Below, one piece after another: positions 1-7,738 of a DNA stretch of 33,808 nt (within the stretch, counting starts at the first letter, position 1; each line of letters starts with the position of its first letter). This DNA is from Pediococcus damnosus. GTDB lineage: Bacteria > Bacillota > Bacilli > Lactobacillales > Lactobacillaceae. The notes beneath the pieces are model-generated. The model ran no database searches. It was given only the letters and a program-made list of their open reading frames with translations, and had not been told where the DNA came from. The DNA is taken from assembly GCF_001437255.1 (NCBI RefSeq), contig NZ_JQBD01000015.1:1-33808 (forward strand), in the 5' to 3' direction. The position numbers and the translations under genes were made by a program.

Positions 1-149
1 TAGCCACTTCTTGTTCATCGGTGCAGTACTTTGCCTGCGGCTTCCTTCAGATTCCACTTCACAATGGACACCCTTGCCATTGGCTCATGGTTCCGACTAC
101 TACGGCCCATAGCGGACTTTCACCGCCTAGTTGTCCATGCCGGGCGTAC
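1..149 (-). mobile_element. Group IIC intron, 5' end (partial)
   Basis: Read on the minus strand from 149 towards 1, this matches the domain I start of bacterial group IIC introns as I remember them from Oceanobacillus and Bacillus halodurans. It begins GTACGCCCGGCATGGAC and later contains AAGGGTGTCC, GGAATCTGAAGGAAGC and GGCAAAGTACTG blocks. The family usually starts GTGYGCCCGG, so the third base (A for G) is a small departure. The rest of the ribozyme and any reverse transcriptase gene lie beyond the left edge. The insertion point two bases past the U-tract of a terminator is the usual target of group IIC introns. Identity is from recalled family sequence, not from a search. Confidence 0.85.
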
Positions 150-151
150 TC

Positions 152-190
152 AAAAAAATAGTTAACAGTCTATTAAGACTGCTAACTATT
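152..190 (-). terminator. Rho-independent terminator, intron target site
   Basis: On the minus strand a 15-bp stem (190-176 with 171-157, one G.U pair, 4-base TAAT loop) is followed by seven T residues (158-152). It ends the unit holding the DeoR-type gene and the small membrane protein. The intron begins at 149, two bases after the T-run. Confidence 0.9.
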
Positions 191-205
191 AACAACTAAT
201 TTTAA

Positions 206-715
206 TTATTTCTTTTTGCTTTTCGGATTCAAAACTGTTTTAACATTCGGTATTTTTGTACTCTTAATATGTCGCATTTCAAATTTACTGCCATCAATAA
301 TCAGATTTACCTTTCGATCTTCTAATTCTAAGTTGAAGTTTCCAACGGATAATTTATTAACATCAATTTCACCAGTTTTAGAAGCTTTATTTTGTACCAT
401 ATTTTCTAAGGAGAAGAATTCAGATTCTACAGCCCTTTTGGGTGCTAAATTCAGTTTAGATTTTTTCTTTTTAAATGAGCCTTCAAGAATTCCAAATTTA
501 TATCCTTTATTTTTCTCACCTTTTAAAGGGATCATTGTATACTCATATTGAAACGTTCCATTCGCATTTAAATTGACTATATTGTTAATACCACCATTAT
601 GTTCAATCTCATTGTAAAAGCTTCCTACAAAATAATATCTGACTTTATTAATCAAAATTGAAATAATAAGTAACGCAATAATAAAAATCATAGCCCATAT
701 TATAAAATCTTTCAT
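206..715 (-). CDS. Membrane-anchored protein of unknown function
   Basis: The 169-residue protein is not one I recognise. Residues about 4-22 form one strongly hydrophobic helix. A basic or polar remainder of mostly beta-like character follows, ending in a lysine-rich tail (KSKKK). This suggests a single-pass protein with its bulk outside the membrane, or a signal-anchored protein; there is no lipobox. GGAGG lies about 8 bases before the ATG. The gene starts 18 bases after the stop of the DeoR-type regulator with no terminator between, so the two are probably co-transcribed, and a strong terminator follows. The function could be linked to whatever the regulator senses, but nothing in the sequence shows this. 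Confidence 0.7.
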   Translation of the reverse strand: MKDFIIWAMIFIIALLIISILINKVRYYFVGSFYNEIEHNGGINNIVNLNANGTFQYEYTMIPLKGEKNKGYKFGILEGSFKKKKSKLNLAPKRAVESEFFSLENMVQNKASKTGEIDVNKLSVGNFNLELEDRKVNLIIDGSKFEMRHIKSTKIPNVKTVLNPKSKKK

Positions 716-733
716 TATTCTTCCTCCACATAT

Positions 734-1486
734 CTAATATATTGTTGTAAACGTCGCATATTGATCAAGTACTAGCTTATTAGCTTTAGAATCTGTGATC
801 AATCCATCAATCTGATTTAATGAATAAAAATCATAAAAATCAGGAGCATTTAGCTTTGAGTGATCCGCGACAATAAAACGTTGCTTTGAATGATCTAGCG
901 CAGCCGTCTGAGTTTGCCCTTCTTCAGGGTTTGCATTCATTAATTTATCATTCATTATGCCATTTACACTTACAAATGCTTTCGACATATTCAGCCGAGC
1001 CAAAAATTCATTAGTTAGCGCCCCAACTAATGCACCGCTTCTAGACCTGTAAGTACCACCAATAAGAGTTAAGTCATAATCTTTATTAGTGGCTAAAAAT
1101 GCTTGAAATATCGGAATACTATTGGTTACCACTCTCAAATGATCAAGGGTTAAATAATTGACTATAAACTCATTTGTTGACCCAGGTCCGATAAACACCG
1201 TTTCTCCAGGTTCAATCATACTCGCAACTTTTTTAGCTATTTCTTTTTTTAAGGCCACATTCACATTACGTTTTTGCAAATAACTCAACTCGTCAGTAGA
1301 AATCTCTTTTAATCGCTGAGCTCCTCCATGAACTCTCCTAATCTTATCATTATCTGCCAATTCGTCTAAATCTCTTCTGATTGTCATACTCGATACTTTC
1401 AAGCTATCAACTAAATCGTGTACTGTCACTGATCCTCTTTGATTTATCATGTCTAATACTTTACTTAATCGTTCATTTTTTAACAA
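734..1486 (-). CDS. DeoR-family transcriptional regulator (LacR/GlpR-like)
   Basis: This is a DNA-binding regulator of the DeoR family, whose members usually respond to a phosphorylated sugar. The N-terminal winged helix-turn-helix (about residues 4-58) carries the signature SSMTIRRDLDELA and a following RVHGGA. The C-terminal DeoRC sensor domain has GPGSTNEFIV, VVTNSIP and LIGGTYRSRSGALVG. The conceptual frame opens at GTG 1495, but I prefer TTG 1486. It gives the usual family start MLKNERLSKVL and places AGGTGAT, which includes that GTG, at ribosome-binding distance. The promoter and the TGTTC repeats just upstream suggest autoregulation. No sugar gene lies beside it, so its ligand and wider targets are unknown. 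Confidence 0.85.
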   Translation of the reverse strand: MLKNERLSKVLDMINQRGSVTVHDLVDSLKVSSMTIRRDLDELADNDKIRRVHGGAQRLKEISTDELSYLQKRNVNVALKKEIAKKVASMIEPGETVFIGPGSTNEFIVNYLTLDHLRVVTNSIPIFQAFLATNKDYDLTLIGGTYRSRSGALVGALTNEFLARLNMSKAFVSVNGIMNDKLMNANPEEGQTQTAALDHSKQRFIVADHSKLNAPDFYDFYSLNQIDGLITDSKANKLVLDQYATFTTIY

Positions 1487-1500
1487 TTTTATCACCTTTT

Positions 1501-1530
1501 TATGTTCGTTTTTGTTTGCTTATGTTCATT
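1501..1530. promoter_or_regulatory. Direct repeats TATGTTCRTT, probable DeoR-type operator
   Basis: TATGTTCGTT (1501-1510) and TATGTTCATT (1521-1530) are 20 bases apart, with a related TTTGTTTGCT between them. On the gene's strand this gives GAACATA units overlapping the -10 and the transcript start of the DeoR-type gene. DeoR-family repressors commonly bind such spaced repeats, so autorepression is the likely role. Confidence 0.6.
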
Positions 1531-1556
1531 AAACATTAAAAAGGAAGCAAAGTCAA
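1528..1556 (-). promoter_or_regulatory. Promoter of the DeoR-type regulator gene
   Basis: On the minus strand TTGACT (1556-1551) and TTTAAT (1533-1528) are separated by 17 bases. The operator-like repeats cover the -10 and the region just downstream. Confidence 0.65.
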
Positions 1557-1601
1557 TAGTCTAAAAAGCCTTTTACTACAGCTAATTTAACAAATTATGT
1601 A

Positions 1602-1620
1602 TGTTCAATTTATATGAACA
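1602..1620. promoter_or_regulatory. Inverted repeat TGTTCA-N7-TGAACA
   Basis: A perfect 6-bp inverted repeat with an AT-only 7-base spacer lies about 50-70 bases upstream of the DeoR-type gene's -35. It contains the same TGTTCA core as the direct repeats at 1501-1530, so it may be an auxiliary operator. The remaining bases to 1772 are AT-rich and show nothing further that I can support. Confidence 0.5.
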
Positions 1621-1772
1621 AACTTTATCTATTTCAATTAATAGAGCATTTATATTGTTTGTTTTGTTAACCACCATATTGCCTGCAATTAACTCTAAAT
1701 AAAATTTATTTTTTTCATGCTTTTCTCCACTTAAATAAAAAAATATCAATAAATTCTTCACATTTACTATTT

Positions 1773-2807
1773 TTATCGGTAAAGATCTTCCTTAGTTGGC
1801 AAACCCATGTCACCAATATTCGTAAATTTAGGATGTACTTTACAGCGATATTGAAATGGCGTTGAATTTAAATATTTTTTAAACAATCGAAAAAGTGAAG
1901 TAACATTTTTATATCCAATTAATTCGCAAATATCAGAACTGGACAAATCAGTTTTAATTATTAAATTTTCTGCCACCGATAATCTTCGCCGATCGACTAG
2001 CTCTTGAAAATTTTTACCAGTAGCATGCTTCAACTTATTACTTAAATAATTCCCATTATATCCAAAATGATGACTGGCAGTAGCAAGGCTAGTAGTCGCA
2101 TAATTAGCATTAACATAACGAATAATTGGTAACACCCCTTCCATATCACTATCACTAAAATTAATTTCACTTTTTACAATCGCCGTTTTAAGTTCAATTA
2201 TAAGTGCTGACATCAGTAATTCCATTGATTGATTACGCTGTGGTGAGGCGTTTTTTGTAAGTCCCTTTTCAATCAACGCATCAATCAAACTAAGTGCTAT
2301 ATCATTTGGCAAGAGATCAAATAATATGAAATTATTATGTAGTGAATTCTTATTTGCAATATTATAAATTAAACGGGAAACAATATTGAGCGATTCAGGA
2401 ATTAGATGAAATAGTGCCGAAATATCTGCATCACTTTTAATCAAAATATTAACTAAAATATCATCACGCCCAGTATAATCAATTCGTTGAACAATATCTT
2501 TATCAAGCAAAAGCAAATTACCTTGGCGAAGCACAATCTTTTCATCATTAATATATTGTATACAGCTACCAGCATACATATAGTTTAATTCCATAAAACT
2601 ATGTGTATGCGCAGGAACATATGAGAAACGATTACTTTTGGTGACCGCAATACTACCTTTTTTAAAAAAGTCCCATGCTGGCATCCGAGGAATCGGATTG
2701 TTTATAAAATCAAGATCCATGTAATTATAATTTTCGCCATTAGTTAGTTGACTTTTTTCGACATTATTAAGTGCAAAGAGCGTATGATCTAGTCTAATTG
2801 TCGACAT
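1773..2807 (-). CDS. AraC-family transcriptional regulator
   Basis: The 344-residue protein has the two-part build of AraC-type sugar regulators. The N-terminal cupin-like domain (about 55-140) contains HTHSFMELNY and LRQGNLLLLDKD. The C-terminal pair of helix-turn-helix motifs (about 225-325) contains FGYNGNYLSNKLKHATGKNF and IGYKNVTSLFRLFKKYLN, then the family-typical TPFQYR. AGAAGG precedes the ATG. It is transcribed away from the MFS/GH78/MFS operon across a 141-bp shared promoter region with paired GTATACGAT sites, so it most likely activates that operon in response to a rhamnose-type sugar or glycoside. The C-terminus runs about 20 residues beyond TPFQYR. Confidence 0.88.
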   Translation of the reverse strand: MSTIRLDHTLFALNNVEKSQLTNGENYNYMDLDFINNPIPRMPAWDFFKKGSIAVTKSNRFSYVPAHTHSFMELNYMYAGSCIQYINDEKIVLRQGNLLLLDKDIVQRIDYTGRDDILVNILIKSDADISALFHLIPESLNIVSRLIYNIANKNSLHNNFILFDLLPNDIALSLIDALIEKGLTKNASPQRNQSMELLMSALIIELKTAIVKSEINFSDSDMEGVLPIIRYVNANYATTSLATASHHFGYNGNYLSNKLKHATGKNFQELVDRRRLSVAENLIIKTDLSSSDICELIGYKNVTSLFRLFKKYLNSTPFQYRCKVHPKFTNIGDMGLPTKEDLYR

Positions 2808-2839
2808 AGTAATGCCTTCTTTCAGAAATAATTAGTTTA

Positions 2840-2869
2840 AGTATACGATTTCTATCTGTGAATATGCAA
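2840..2869 (-). promoter_or_regulatory. Promoter of the AraC-type regulator gene
   Basis: On the minus strand TTGCAT (2869-2864) and TATACT (2845-2840) are separated by 18 bases. The -10 lies inside the distal GTATACGAT repeat, so a regulator bound there would block its own gene. Confidence 0.5.
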
Positions 2870-2890
2870 TAAAAATAGTGTGTATACGAT
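2841..2890. promoter_or_regulatory. GTATACGAT direct repeats, probable AraC-type operator
   Basis: Identical 9-mers lie at 2841-2849 and 2882-2890, 41 bases apart (about four helical turns, same face). The proximal copy ends one base before the -35 of the operon promoter, which suits class II activation. The distal copy overlaps the regulator's own -10. Confidence 0.6.
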
Positions 2891-2891
2891 A

Positions 2892-2920
2892 TTGTAAGCG
2901 TTTCATTTCATTGCTACTAT
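2892..2920 (+). promoter_or_regulatory. Promoter of the MFS-GH78-MFS operon with cre-like overlap
   Basis: TTGTAA (2892-2897), a 17-base spacer and TACTAT (2915-2920), preceded by TGC as an extended -10. The -35 overlaps TGTAAGCGTTTCAT (2893-2906). That sequence matches the left arm and core of a CcpA cre site but not its last two bases, so catabolite repression is possible. AAGGAGG precedes the first ATG at 2949. Confidence 0.6.
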
Positions 2921-2948
2921 AAGGGCATTAAAGAAGGAGGAGTTATTT

Positions 2949-4217
2949 ATGAAAGAAGTTTCTAGTTTTAAAAAATATCAGCCACTTGCCATTGCAGCAG
3001 GTATTGGTTCTATTCTAGGTTCAGGTATTATTGTTGGTTTATCAGCAACTATCACCGTTTGGCAACGTGGGTTAGGTCTCACTAATGGCCAAGTCGGCAT
3101 CATTTCAGGGGCCTTAACATTTGCAATTGCTGCTGGATCTTTGCTATCTGGTCAAATCACGAAACGAATCGGCCTTATTCGTTCCTTTAATTGGTTAAAT
3201 CTGTTTTACGCGATTGGCGCTTTGATTTGTGTATTTTCCGAAAGCTACACGTTATTGTTAGCTGGCGTTATCATCACCGGATTTGCATCAGGCGCAGATT
3301 TGCCAATCAGTCTTACAGTAATTTCACATGATTCCCCTGACAAAAATACTTCTGCACGTTTAGTTTCTTCAACACAAATTTTTTGGCAGGTTGGTGTCCT
3401 AAGTTCTTATATTGCCGCCTTTGTTGTTTCAAAAATTGCTGGTGCAACTGGTGCACGTATTGTTTTTTCAATTTTGGCAGCAGTTGCAATAATTGCTTGG
3501 CTCTGGCGAACAACTTCATCTAAATTTCGAGCTTTCCATGAAGAAGGAGAAAAACGACATCTGAACTCAGAGACAAGAAAAGAACAAGAAACCCATATTA
3601 CTGTTAAAAGTGTATTCACTGGTGAAGGTGCTGGTAAATACATTGGTTTCTTTACTTGTATCATGGTGTTCTACCTTGCTTGGAACCTTCTTGCAAATAC
3701 CTTTGGTCAATTTCAGACTTTTACATTAGTTCAAGCACATGCAAGCCAAAGGTTTGCTACAGGTGCGGGAATCGTACTTAATATAGTTGGACTAATCACT
3801 ACAACTATTTTCGCTTCCCTATCTGGTGGTAAATTGCGTAACAAGCTTTTCGTTATTGCTCAATTAATTCAGATATTCTCAATGCTAGGATTAGCATTAA
3901 GCAGTCACGCTTTATGGCCAATTGTTATTGCAATTGGCTGCTATAACATTGGAAACAACCTTGCTGGTGAAGCAATGTACAAAGTTTGGACTCAAGAATC
4001 TTTTCCAGTCGAAATTCGTGCTTCGGTTCAAGGCTTCATTAATGGTTTTTCTCGGTTATGTTGTGGTTTGTTTGCGCTAATCACTCCTGCACTGGTTATC
4101 CCATCCGCAATTCGTACCACCATGTTTGGCTTTGCTATCTTGCTTACAATTGGATTTATTGGCGGTCTAACAATGATGGCATTACAGAAAAAGTACAACG
4201 TTCGAAAATTCGACTAA
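2949..4217 (+). CDS. MFS transporter, probable rhamnoside/glycoside uptake
   Basis: The 422-residue, 12-helix major facilitator has the sugar-porter-like loop motif after TM4 (SGADLPISLTVIS). It is first in an operon with a GH78-type enzyme, and GGAGG precedes its ATG. It is clearly paralogous to the third gene of the operon. Both carry ASGADLP, SSTQIFW, FYL(A/F)WNL(L/P)ANT and a GEA(M/L)YK(V/I)W block near TM10. The cytosolic loop between TM6 and TM7 (about 195-220) is charged. It probably imports a rhamnosylated compound or rhamnose-containing disaccharide. Similar transporter-rhamnosidase clusters are known in Lactiplantibacillus plantarum, but the substrate cannot be read from the sequence. 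Confidence 0.85.
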   Translation: MKEVSSFKKYQPLAIAAGIGSILGSGIIVGLSATITVWQRGLGLTNGQVGIISGALTFAIAAGSLLSGQITKRIGLIRSFNWLNLFYAIGALICVFSESYTLLLAGVIITGFASGADLPISLTVISHDSPDKNTSARLVSSTQIFWQVGVLSSYIAAFVVSKIAGATGARIVFSILAAVAIIAWLWRTTSSKFRAFHEEGEKRHLNSETRKEQETHITVKSVFTGEGAGKYIGFFTCIMVFYLAWNLLANTFGQFQTFTLVQAHASQRFATGAGIVLNIVGLITTTIFASLSGGKLRNKLFVIAQLIQIFSMLGLALSSHALWPIVIAIGCYNIGNNLAGEAMYKVWTQESFPVEIRASVQGFINGFSRLCCGLFALITPALVIPSAIRTTMFGFAILLTIGFIGGLTMMALQKKYNVRKFD

Positions 4218-4233
4218 GAAAGGAATAAACATA

Positions 4234-5814
4234 ATGGCATTTACATTTCAAATTAATAATAATGTTGAATTTACTCATGATGAAAAGTTGCTAAAAAAGG
4301 CTAAGGCGTTCAAGCCTGTCTTACAACATACCACCATTACATCTCATAAAATCGTTAAAGTCACTAAAAATGCGGATGAGTTAGGAGGCTATGGTGTAAT
4401 CCCAATAGCCAAATTTAATACATCTAGTAAACCTTTAAAGAAGGGTGAATCAATTATTTTGGATTTTGGAGATCACCATGTTGGTCATTTCTCCATCCAT
4501 ATTGATTCCGTTGGCTCACCAATGGACGCTCCGTTAACTTTACGCATTAAGTTTGCTGAAATGCCAATTGAATTAACCCAAAACAGTACAGATTATAAAG
4601 GTTGGTTAAGCAGTTCTTGGATTCAGGAAGAATTAATTCACTTAGATGTACTACCATTTGAACTAAAGTTACCAAGACGATACAGTTTTCGTTACGTTGA
4701 ATTAACTGTTGTAGATACCTCACCAAAATGGCAGGCAGTTTTCAGTGCACCAAAACTCGAAACAGAAACATCTGTTAATACAAAAAATTTAAAATCAGTA
4801 AAAATTACTGATCCTCAACTTAAAAAAATTTATAATGTCGGATTAAAAACCTTACAAGACTGCATGCAAACAGTATTTGAGGATGGTCCTAAACGTGATC
4901 GACGCCTATGGATTGGGGATTTACGTTTACAAGCTTTAGCTGACTACGCTACTTTTAAAGATACGACATTAGTTAAACGCTGCCTATATCTGTTTGGTGC
5001 AATGGCCTCAAAAGATGGTAGAATCCCAGCGAACGTTTTCACAAGGCCCGAAAATACTCCTGATGATACATTCCTGTTTGATTATAGTTTATTCTTCATT
5101 TCAATTTTGAATGATCTAATGGATTTTGAGCCAGATTACAAAGTATTAAATGATCTTTATCCCGTTGCCAAAAAGCAAATTGATTTTGCATTAACAAAAG
5201 TAAGTCCTTATGGAGAACTAAAATTAGATGATAATTATCCAGTTTTTATCGACTGGTCAAACGATTTTGACAAAACAACAGCAGGCCAAGCAATCTTGAT
5301 TTACGTTTTAAAACAGTTTATTAATTTAACCAATCAAATTGGTGATGATTCCACAAAATATCAAAGTGCACTTGATGTTATCAGTGCATTTGCAAAACAT
5401 GATTTATTCAATCAAGATGCAAAATTATTTATTTCTGGCCCAAAACAAGAATTTAACATTGCTAGCCAAGTTTGGATGGTACTAGCACAAGTTATGAGTG
5501 AAAAAGAAAACAAAGTCATCATGCAAACTACCGTTTCTAAACTGTTTCCAGTTAAGAATATAGCAACGCCGTATATGTACCATCACATTGTCGAAGCATT
5601 ATTTGTCAGCGGCTTAAAGGACCAAGGCACCAAGTTACTGAAACAATATTGGGGAAAAATGATTTCTTTGGGAGCAGACACTTTTTGGGAATCCTTTGAT
5701 CCTGATAAACCTAATTACTCTCCATACGGTAGTACCTTATTAAATAGCTATTGTCATGCCTGGAGTTGCACACCGGTATATTTAATACAACGATATTTAC
5801 TAGCGGAGGAATAA
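4234..5814 (+). CDS. GH78-type alpha-L-rhamnosidase-like glycoside hydrolase
   Basis: The 526-residue protein has no signal peptide and so acts in the cytoplasm. A beta-sandwich N-terminal part (about 1-190) precedes an (alpha/alpha)6-type catalytic part (about 195-526). The GH78 landmark is DGPKRDRRLWIGD, with Asp217 and Asp229; a late GADTFWES gives Glu486 as the likely general base. In well-studied GH78 enzymes the first motif contains RDE, so Arg replaces one conserved Glu. The protein is also short for GH78 enzymes, which are often 700-900 residues. This may be a compact subfamily like the small lactobacillus rhamnosidases. It sits 16 bases after the first MFS gene and one base before the second, which supports hydrolysis of imported rhamnosides. 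Confidence 0.8.
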   Translation: MAFTFQINNNVEFTHDEKLLKKAKAFKPVLQHTTITSHKIVKVTKNADELGGYGVIPIAKFNTSSKPLKKGESIILDFGDHHVGHFSIHIDSVGSPMDAPLTLRIKFAEMPIELTQNSTDYKGWLSSSWIQEELIHLDVLPFELKLPRRYSFRYVELTVVDTSPKWQAVFSAPKLETETSVNTKNLKSVKITDPQLKKIYNVGLKTLQDCMQTVFEDGPKRDRRLWIGDLRLQALADYATFKDTTLVKRCLYLFGAMASKDGRIPANVFTRPENTPDDTFLFDYSLFFISILNDLMDFEPDYKVLNDLYPVAKKQIDFALTKVSPYGELKLDDNYPVFIDWSNDFDKTTAGQAILIYVLKQFINLTNQIGDDSTKYQSALDVISAFAKHDLFNQDAKLFISGPKQEFNIASQVWMVLAQVMSEKENKVIMQTTVSKLFPVKNIATPYMYHHIVEALFVSGLKDQGTKLLKQYWGKMISLGADTFWESFDPDKPNYSPYGSTLLNSYCHAWSCTPVYLIQRYLLAEE

Positions 5815-5815
5815 T

Positions 5816-7078
5816 ATGGTAACCTCAGCAAAAAAACTAACCCGTGATAATGTACTATTAATTATAGTAGCAGGCATTGCATCCTATCTTGATGCAGCTC
5901 TTTTAGTTAGCCTTGGTGTAGCATTACCCATCTGGTTGAAGACAATGCAACTAAATAGTTGGGAAATTGGCTTTATCAGTACTTTACTTACTTTATCTGT
6001 TGCTGCAGGTTCATTTATTGGTGGCTGGTTATCAGATAAATTTGGTCGAATTACAGTTTTCAATTTTGATATATTTTTCGTAGCAGTTGGTGCATTAATT
6101 ATTGCAACTGCAACTCGGTTTGCTGTTTTACTTATCGGAGTTACTATCGCAGGTTTGGCCTCTGGTGCAGATTTGCCAACCTCTTTAGCTGTAATTTCTG
6201 AACGTATGTCAAAAAAAGCGTATGGTCGTGCAATTTCCTCCACCCAAATCTTTTGGACAATGGGAATTCTCTTATCTCAATTTATCGGCTTCATCACTGC
6301 CAGTGCTAAACAAGGAAGTGTGCTTATATTATTCAGTTGGATTGCATTGGTCGCTTTTATTGATTGGTGTGTACGTGTTTTTTCTCATAAAATAAAAAAC
6401 ATAGAAGCAGTCACAGTTGATCCGAACCCCACTACAAAAAAAACATTGTTAAAAAAACAAAGTCTTAAATCAATGCTTGGTCAACGCACCACTCTTTTAC
6501 CATTATTTCTATTAACTGTGTTTTATTTATTTTGGAACTTACCCGCCAATACCTGGGGCTCATTTGTAAATTACTTTTTAGTTACCATAGATAATCAAAG
6601 TCAATCCTTTTCTACTGCCATTGCAATTGCTGCAAACCTCTTTTGTTTATTATTGAATGTACTTTATGTTAAAGTTGCAGACACTAAATACCGGTACAAG
6701 GTGATGTATGTTGGAATTGCAGTAGCATTTATTTCATTCGTTGTTGCTGGTACATTTAGCGCTTATTGGCAAGCATTTACGGTTGCATATATCTGTTATT
6801 CTGGCAGCACTGTGCTTTGTGGTGAGGCTCTATATAAAATCTGGAATCAATCATTTTATCCAATATCAGTTCGTGCAACAATGACAGGATTCTCGTATGG
6901 AATTGTTCGTGCATTTACTGCGCTATTTTCACTAATTACACCAACACTAATGGGCTATTCACCTAAGTTACTATTATGGCTTTTGGTAGGATGTACATTA
7001 ATCTTTGGTATTACAGCAATCGTTATTGTCCACCTCTTAAAACGATTTAATATTCAAGATGCCGGATCGATAAATTAG
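5816..7078 (+). CDS. Second MFS transporter of the rhamnoside operon
   Basis: The 420-residue, 12-helix facilitator is paralogous to the first gene of the operon (shared ASGADLPTSL, SSTQIFW, LCGEALYKIW, ITPTLMGY-type blocks). Its ribosome binding site GGAGG lies inside the end of the GH78 gene, and the stop of that gene is one base from this ATG, so translation is probably coupled. Two related transporters around one enzyme may give different substrate ranges, or one may import the glycoside and the other export or import a product (sugar or aglycone). The operon ends at the strong terminator at 7104-7140. Confidence 0.85.
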   Translation: MVTSAKKLTRDNVLLIIVAGIASYLDAALLVSLGVALPIWLKTMQLNSWEIGFISTLLTLSVAAGSFIGGWLSDKFGRITVFNFDIFFVAVGALIIATATRFAVLLIGVTIAGLASGADLPTSLAVISERMSKKAYGRAISSTQIFWTMGILLSQFIGFITASAKQGSVLILFSWIALVAFIDWCVRVFSHKIKNIEAVTVDPNPTTKKTLLKKQSLKSMLGQRTTLLPLFLLTVFYLFWNLPANTWGSFVNYFLVTIDNQSQSFSTAIAIAANLFCLLLNVLYVKVADTKYRYKVMYVGIAVAFISFVVAGTFSAYWQAFTVAYICYSGSTVLCGEALYKIWNQSFYPISVRATMTGFSYGIVRAFTALFSLITPTLMGYSPKLLLWLLVGCTLIFGITAIVIVHLLKRFNIQDAGSIN

Positions 7079-7103
7079 CACTATCTATCACCCATTACAT
7101 GAT

Positions 7104-7140
7104 CAAAAAACACATTCACTCAAAGTGAATGTGTTTTTTG
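7104..7140. terminator. Bidirectional Rho-independent terminator
   Basis: A perfect 17-bp stem (7104-7120 with 7124-7140) and a CAA loop, with six A on one side and six T on the other. It ends the MFS-GH78-MFS operon and can also end the convergent small gene at 7209-7559. Confidence 0.9.
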
Positions 7141-7208
7141 TTAGTTACAGTTATCTAGAATTCTGATTCAATCTACTATGTTCATCCATCAATAAAACTA
7201 AATAAATC

Positions 7209-7559
7209 CTAGTTCTCGTTAAACCATTCAATTAACTGATCAAGGTTATTCATTTCCCGATACTGCAATTTATCAGCCAGTCTTAACAACTTTCTATCGA
7301 AAACAAGCTTGGTAAATTCTTCGGCATTTTTAACTTCCCGCATCGTTTTTAATTGTTTATTATGTGCTTGAACAGATTTTAAGCTTTTCTCATTACTAAC
7401 CCAAGCATGTACCCCATATAGCACGTTTAGACTGTGTTCAGGCAGTGTTTGTGCTAATGCATCTCTTTGATAAAGAACCTTGTTAGCCTCTTTAGACGCG
7501 TAATGATACACGTAGCTGCGCTCTTTAATTTGTGTGGTTGCAATCAAATGCTTATACAT
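7209..7559 (-). CDS. Small cytoplasmic protein of unknown function
   Basis: The 116-residue protein has no signal peptide or membrane segment and is predicted helical, with many charged residues. Its start MYKHLIATTQIKERSYVYHY and end DQLIEWFNEN match no family I can name. GGAGG precedes the ATG by about 8 bases. It stands alone, with its own TTGACA promoter upstream and the shared terminator at 7104-7140 downstream, so it is a monocistronic gene unrelated in direction or spacing to the operons on either side. Confidence 0.65.
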   Translation of the reverse strand: MYKHLIATTQIKERSYVYHYASKEANKVLYQRDALAQTLPEHSLNVLYGVHAWVSNEKSLKSVQAHNKQLKTMREVKNAEEFTKLVFDRKLLRLADKLQYREMNNLDQLIEWFNEN

Positions 7560-7606
7560 AATTTCATGCCTCCAATTACTTTGCCTACCCGTTAGCCTTC
7601 AGTCAT

Positions 7607-7636
7607 ATTATGGCAGGAAGCGGTTTCTATTGTCAA
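7607..7636 (-). promoter_or_regulatory. Promoter of the small gene at 7209-7559
   Basis: On the minus strand a consensus TTGACA (7636-7631), an 18-base spacer and CATAAT (7612-7607). Confidence 0.6.
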
Positions 7637-7665
7637 TAAATGCAACTTTAATTTCTCACTTAACT

Positions 7666-7722
7666 AAAAAAGCACGTTAATCATTGTTTCAAGCCATTGC
7701 CTGAATCTACTGATTAATGTGC
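7666..7722 (-). terminator. Terminator of the amino-sugar operon
   Basis: On the minus strand GCACATTAATCA (7722-7711) pairs with TGATTAACGTGC (7683-7672), leaving one mismatch, and six T follow (7671-7666). A smaller TTCAGGC/GCTTGAA hairpin fills the loop. It lies just after the NagA-type gene, so that gene is the last of its operon. Confidence 0.75.
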
Positions 7723-7738
7723 CATTCATTTCCAATCT

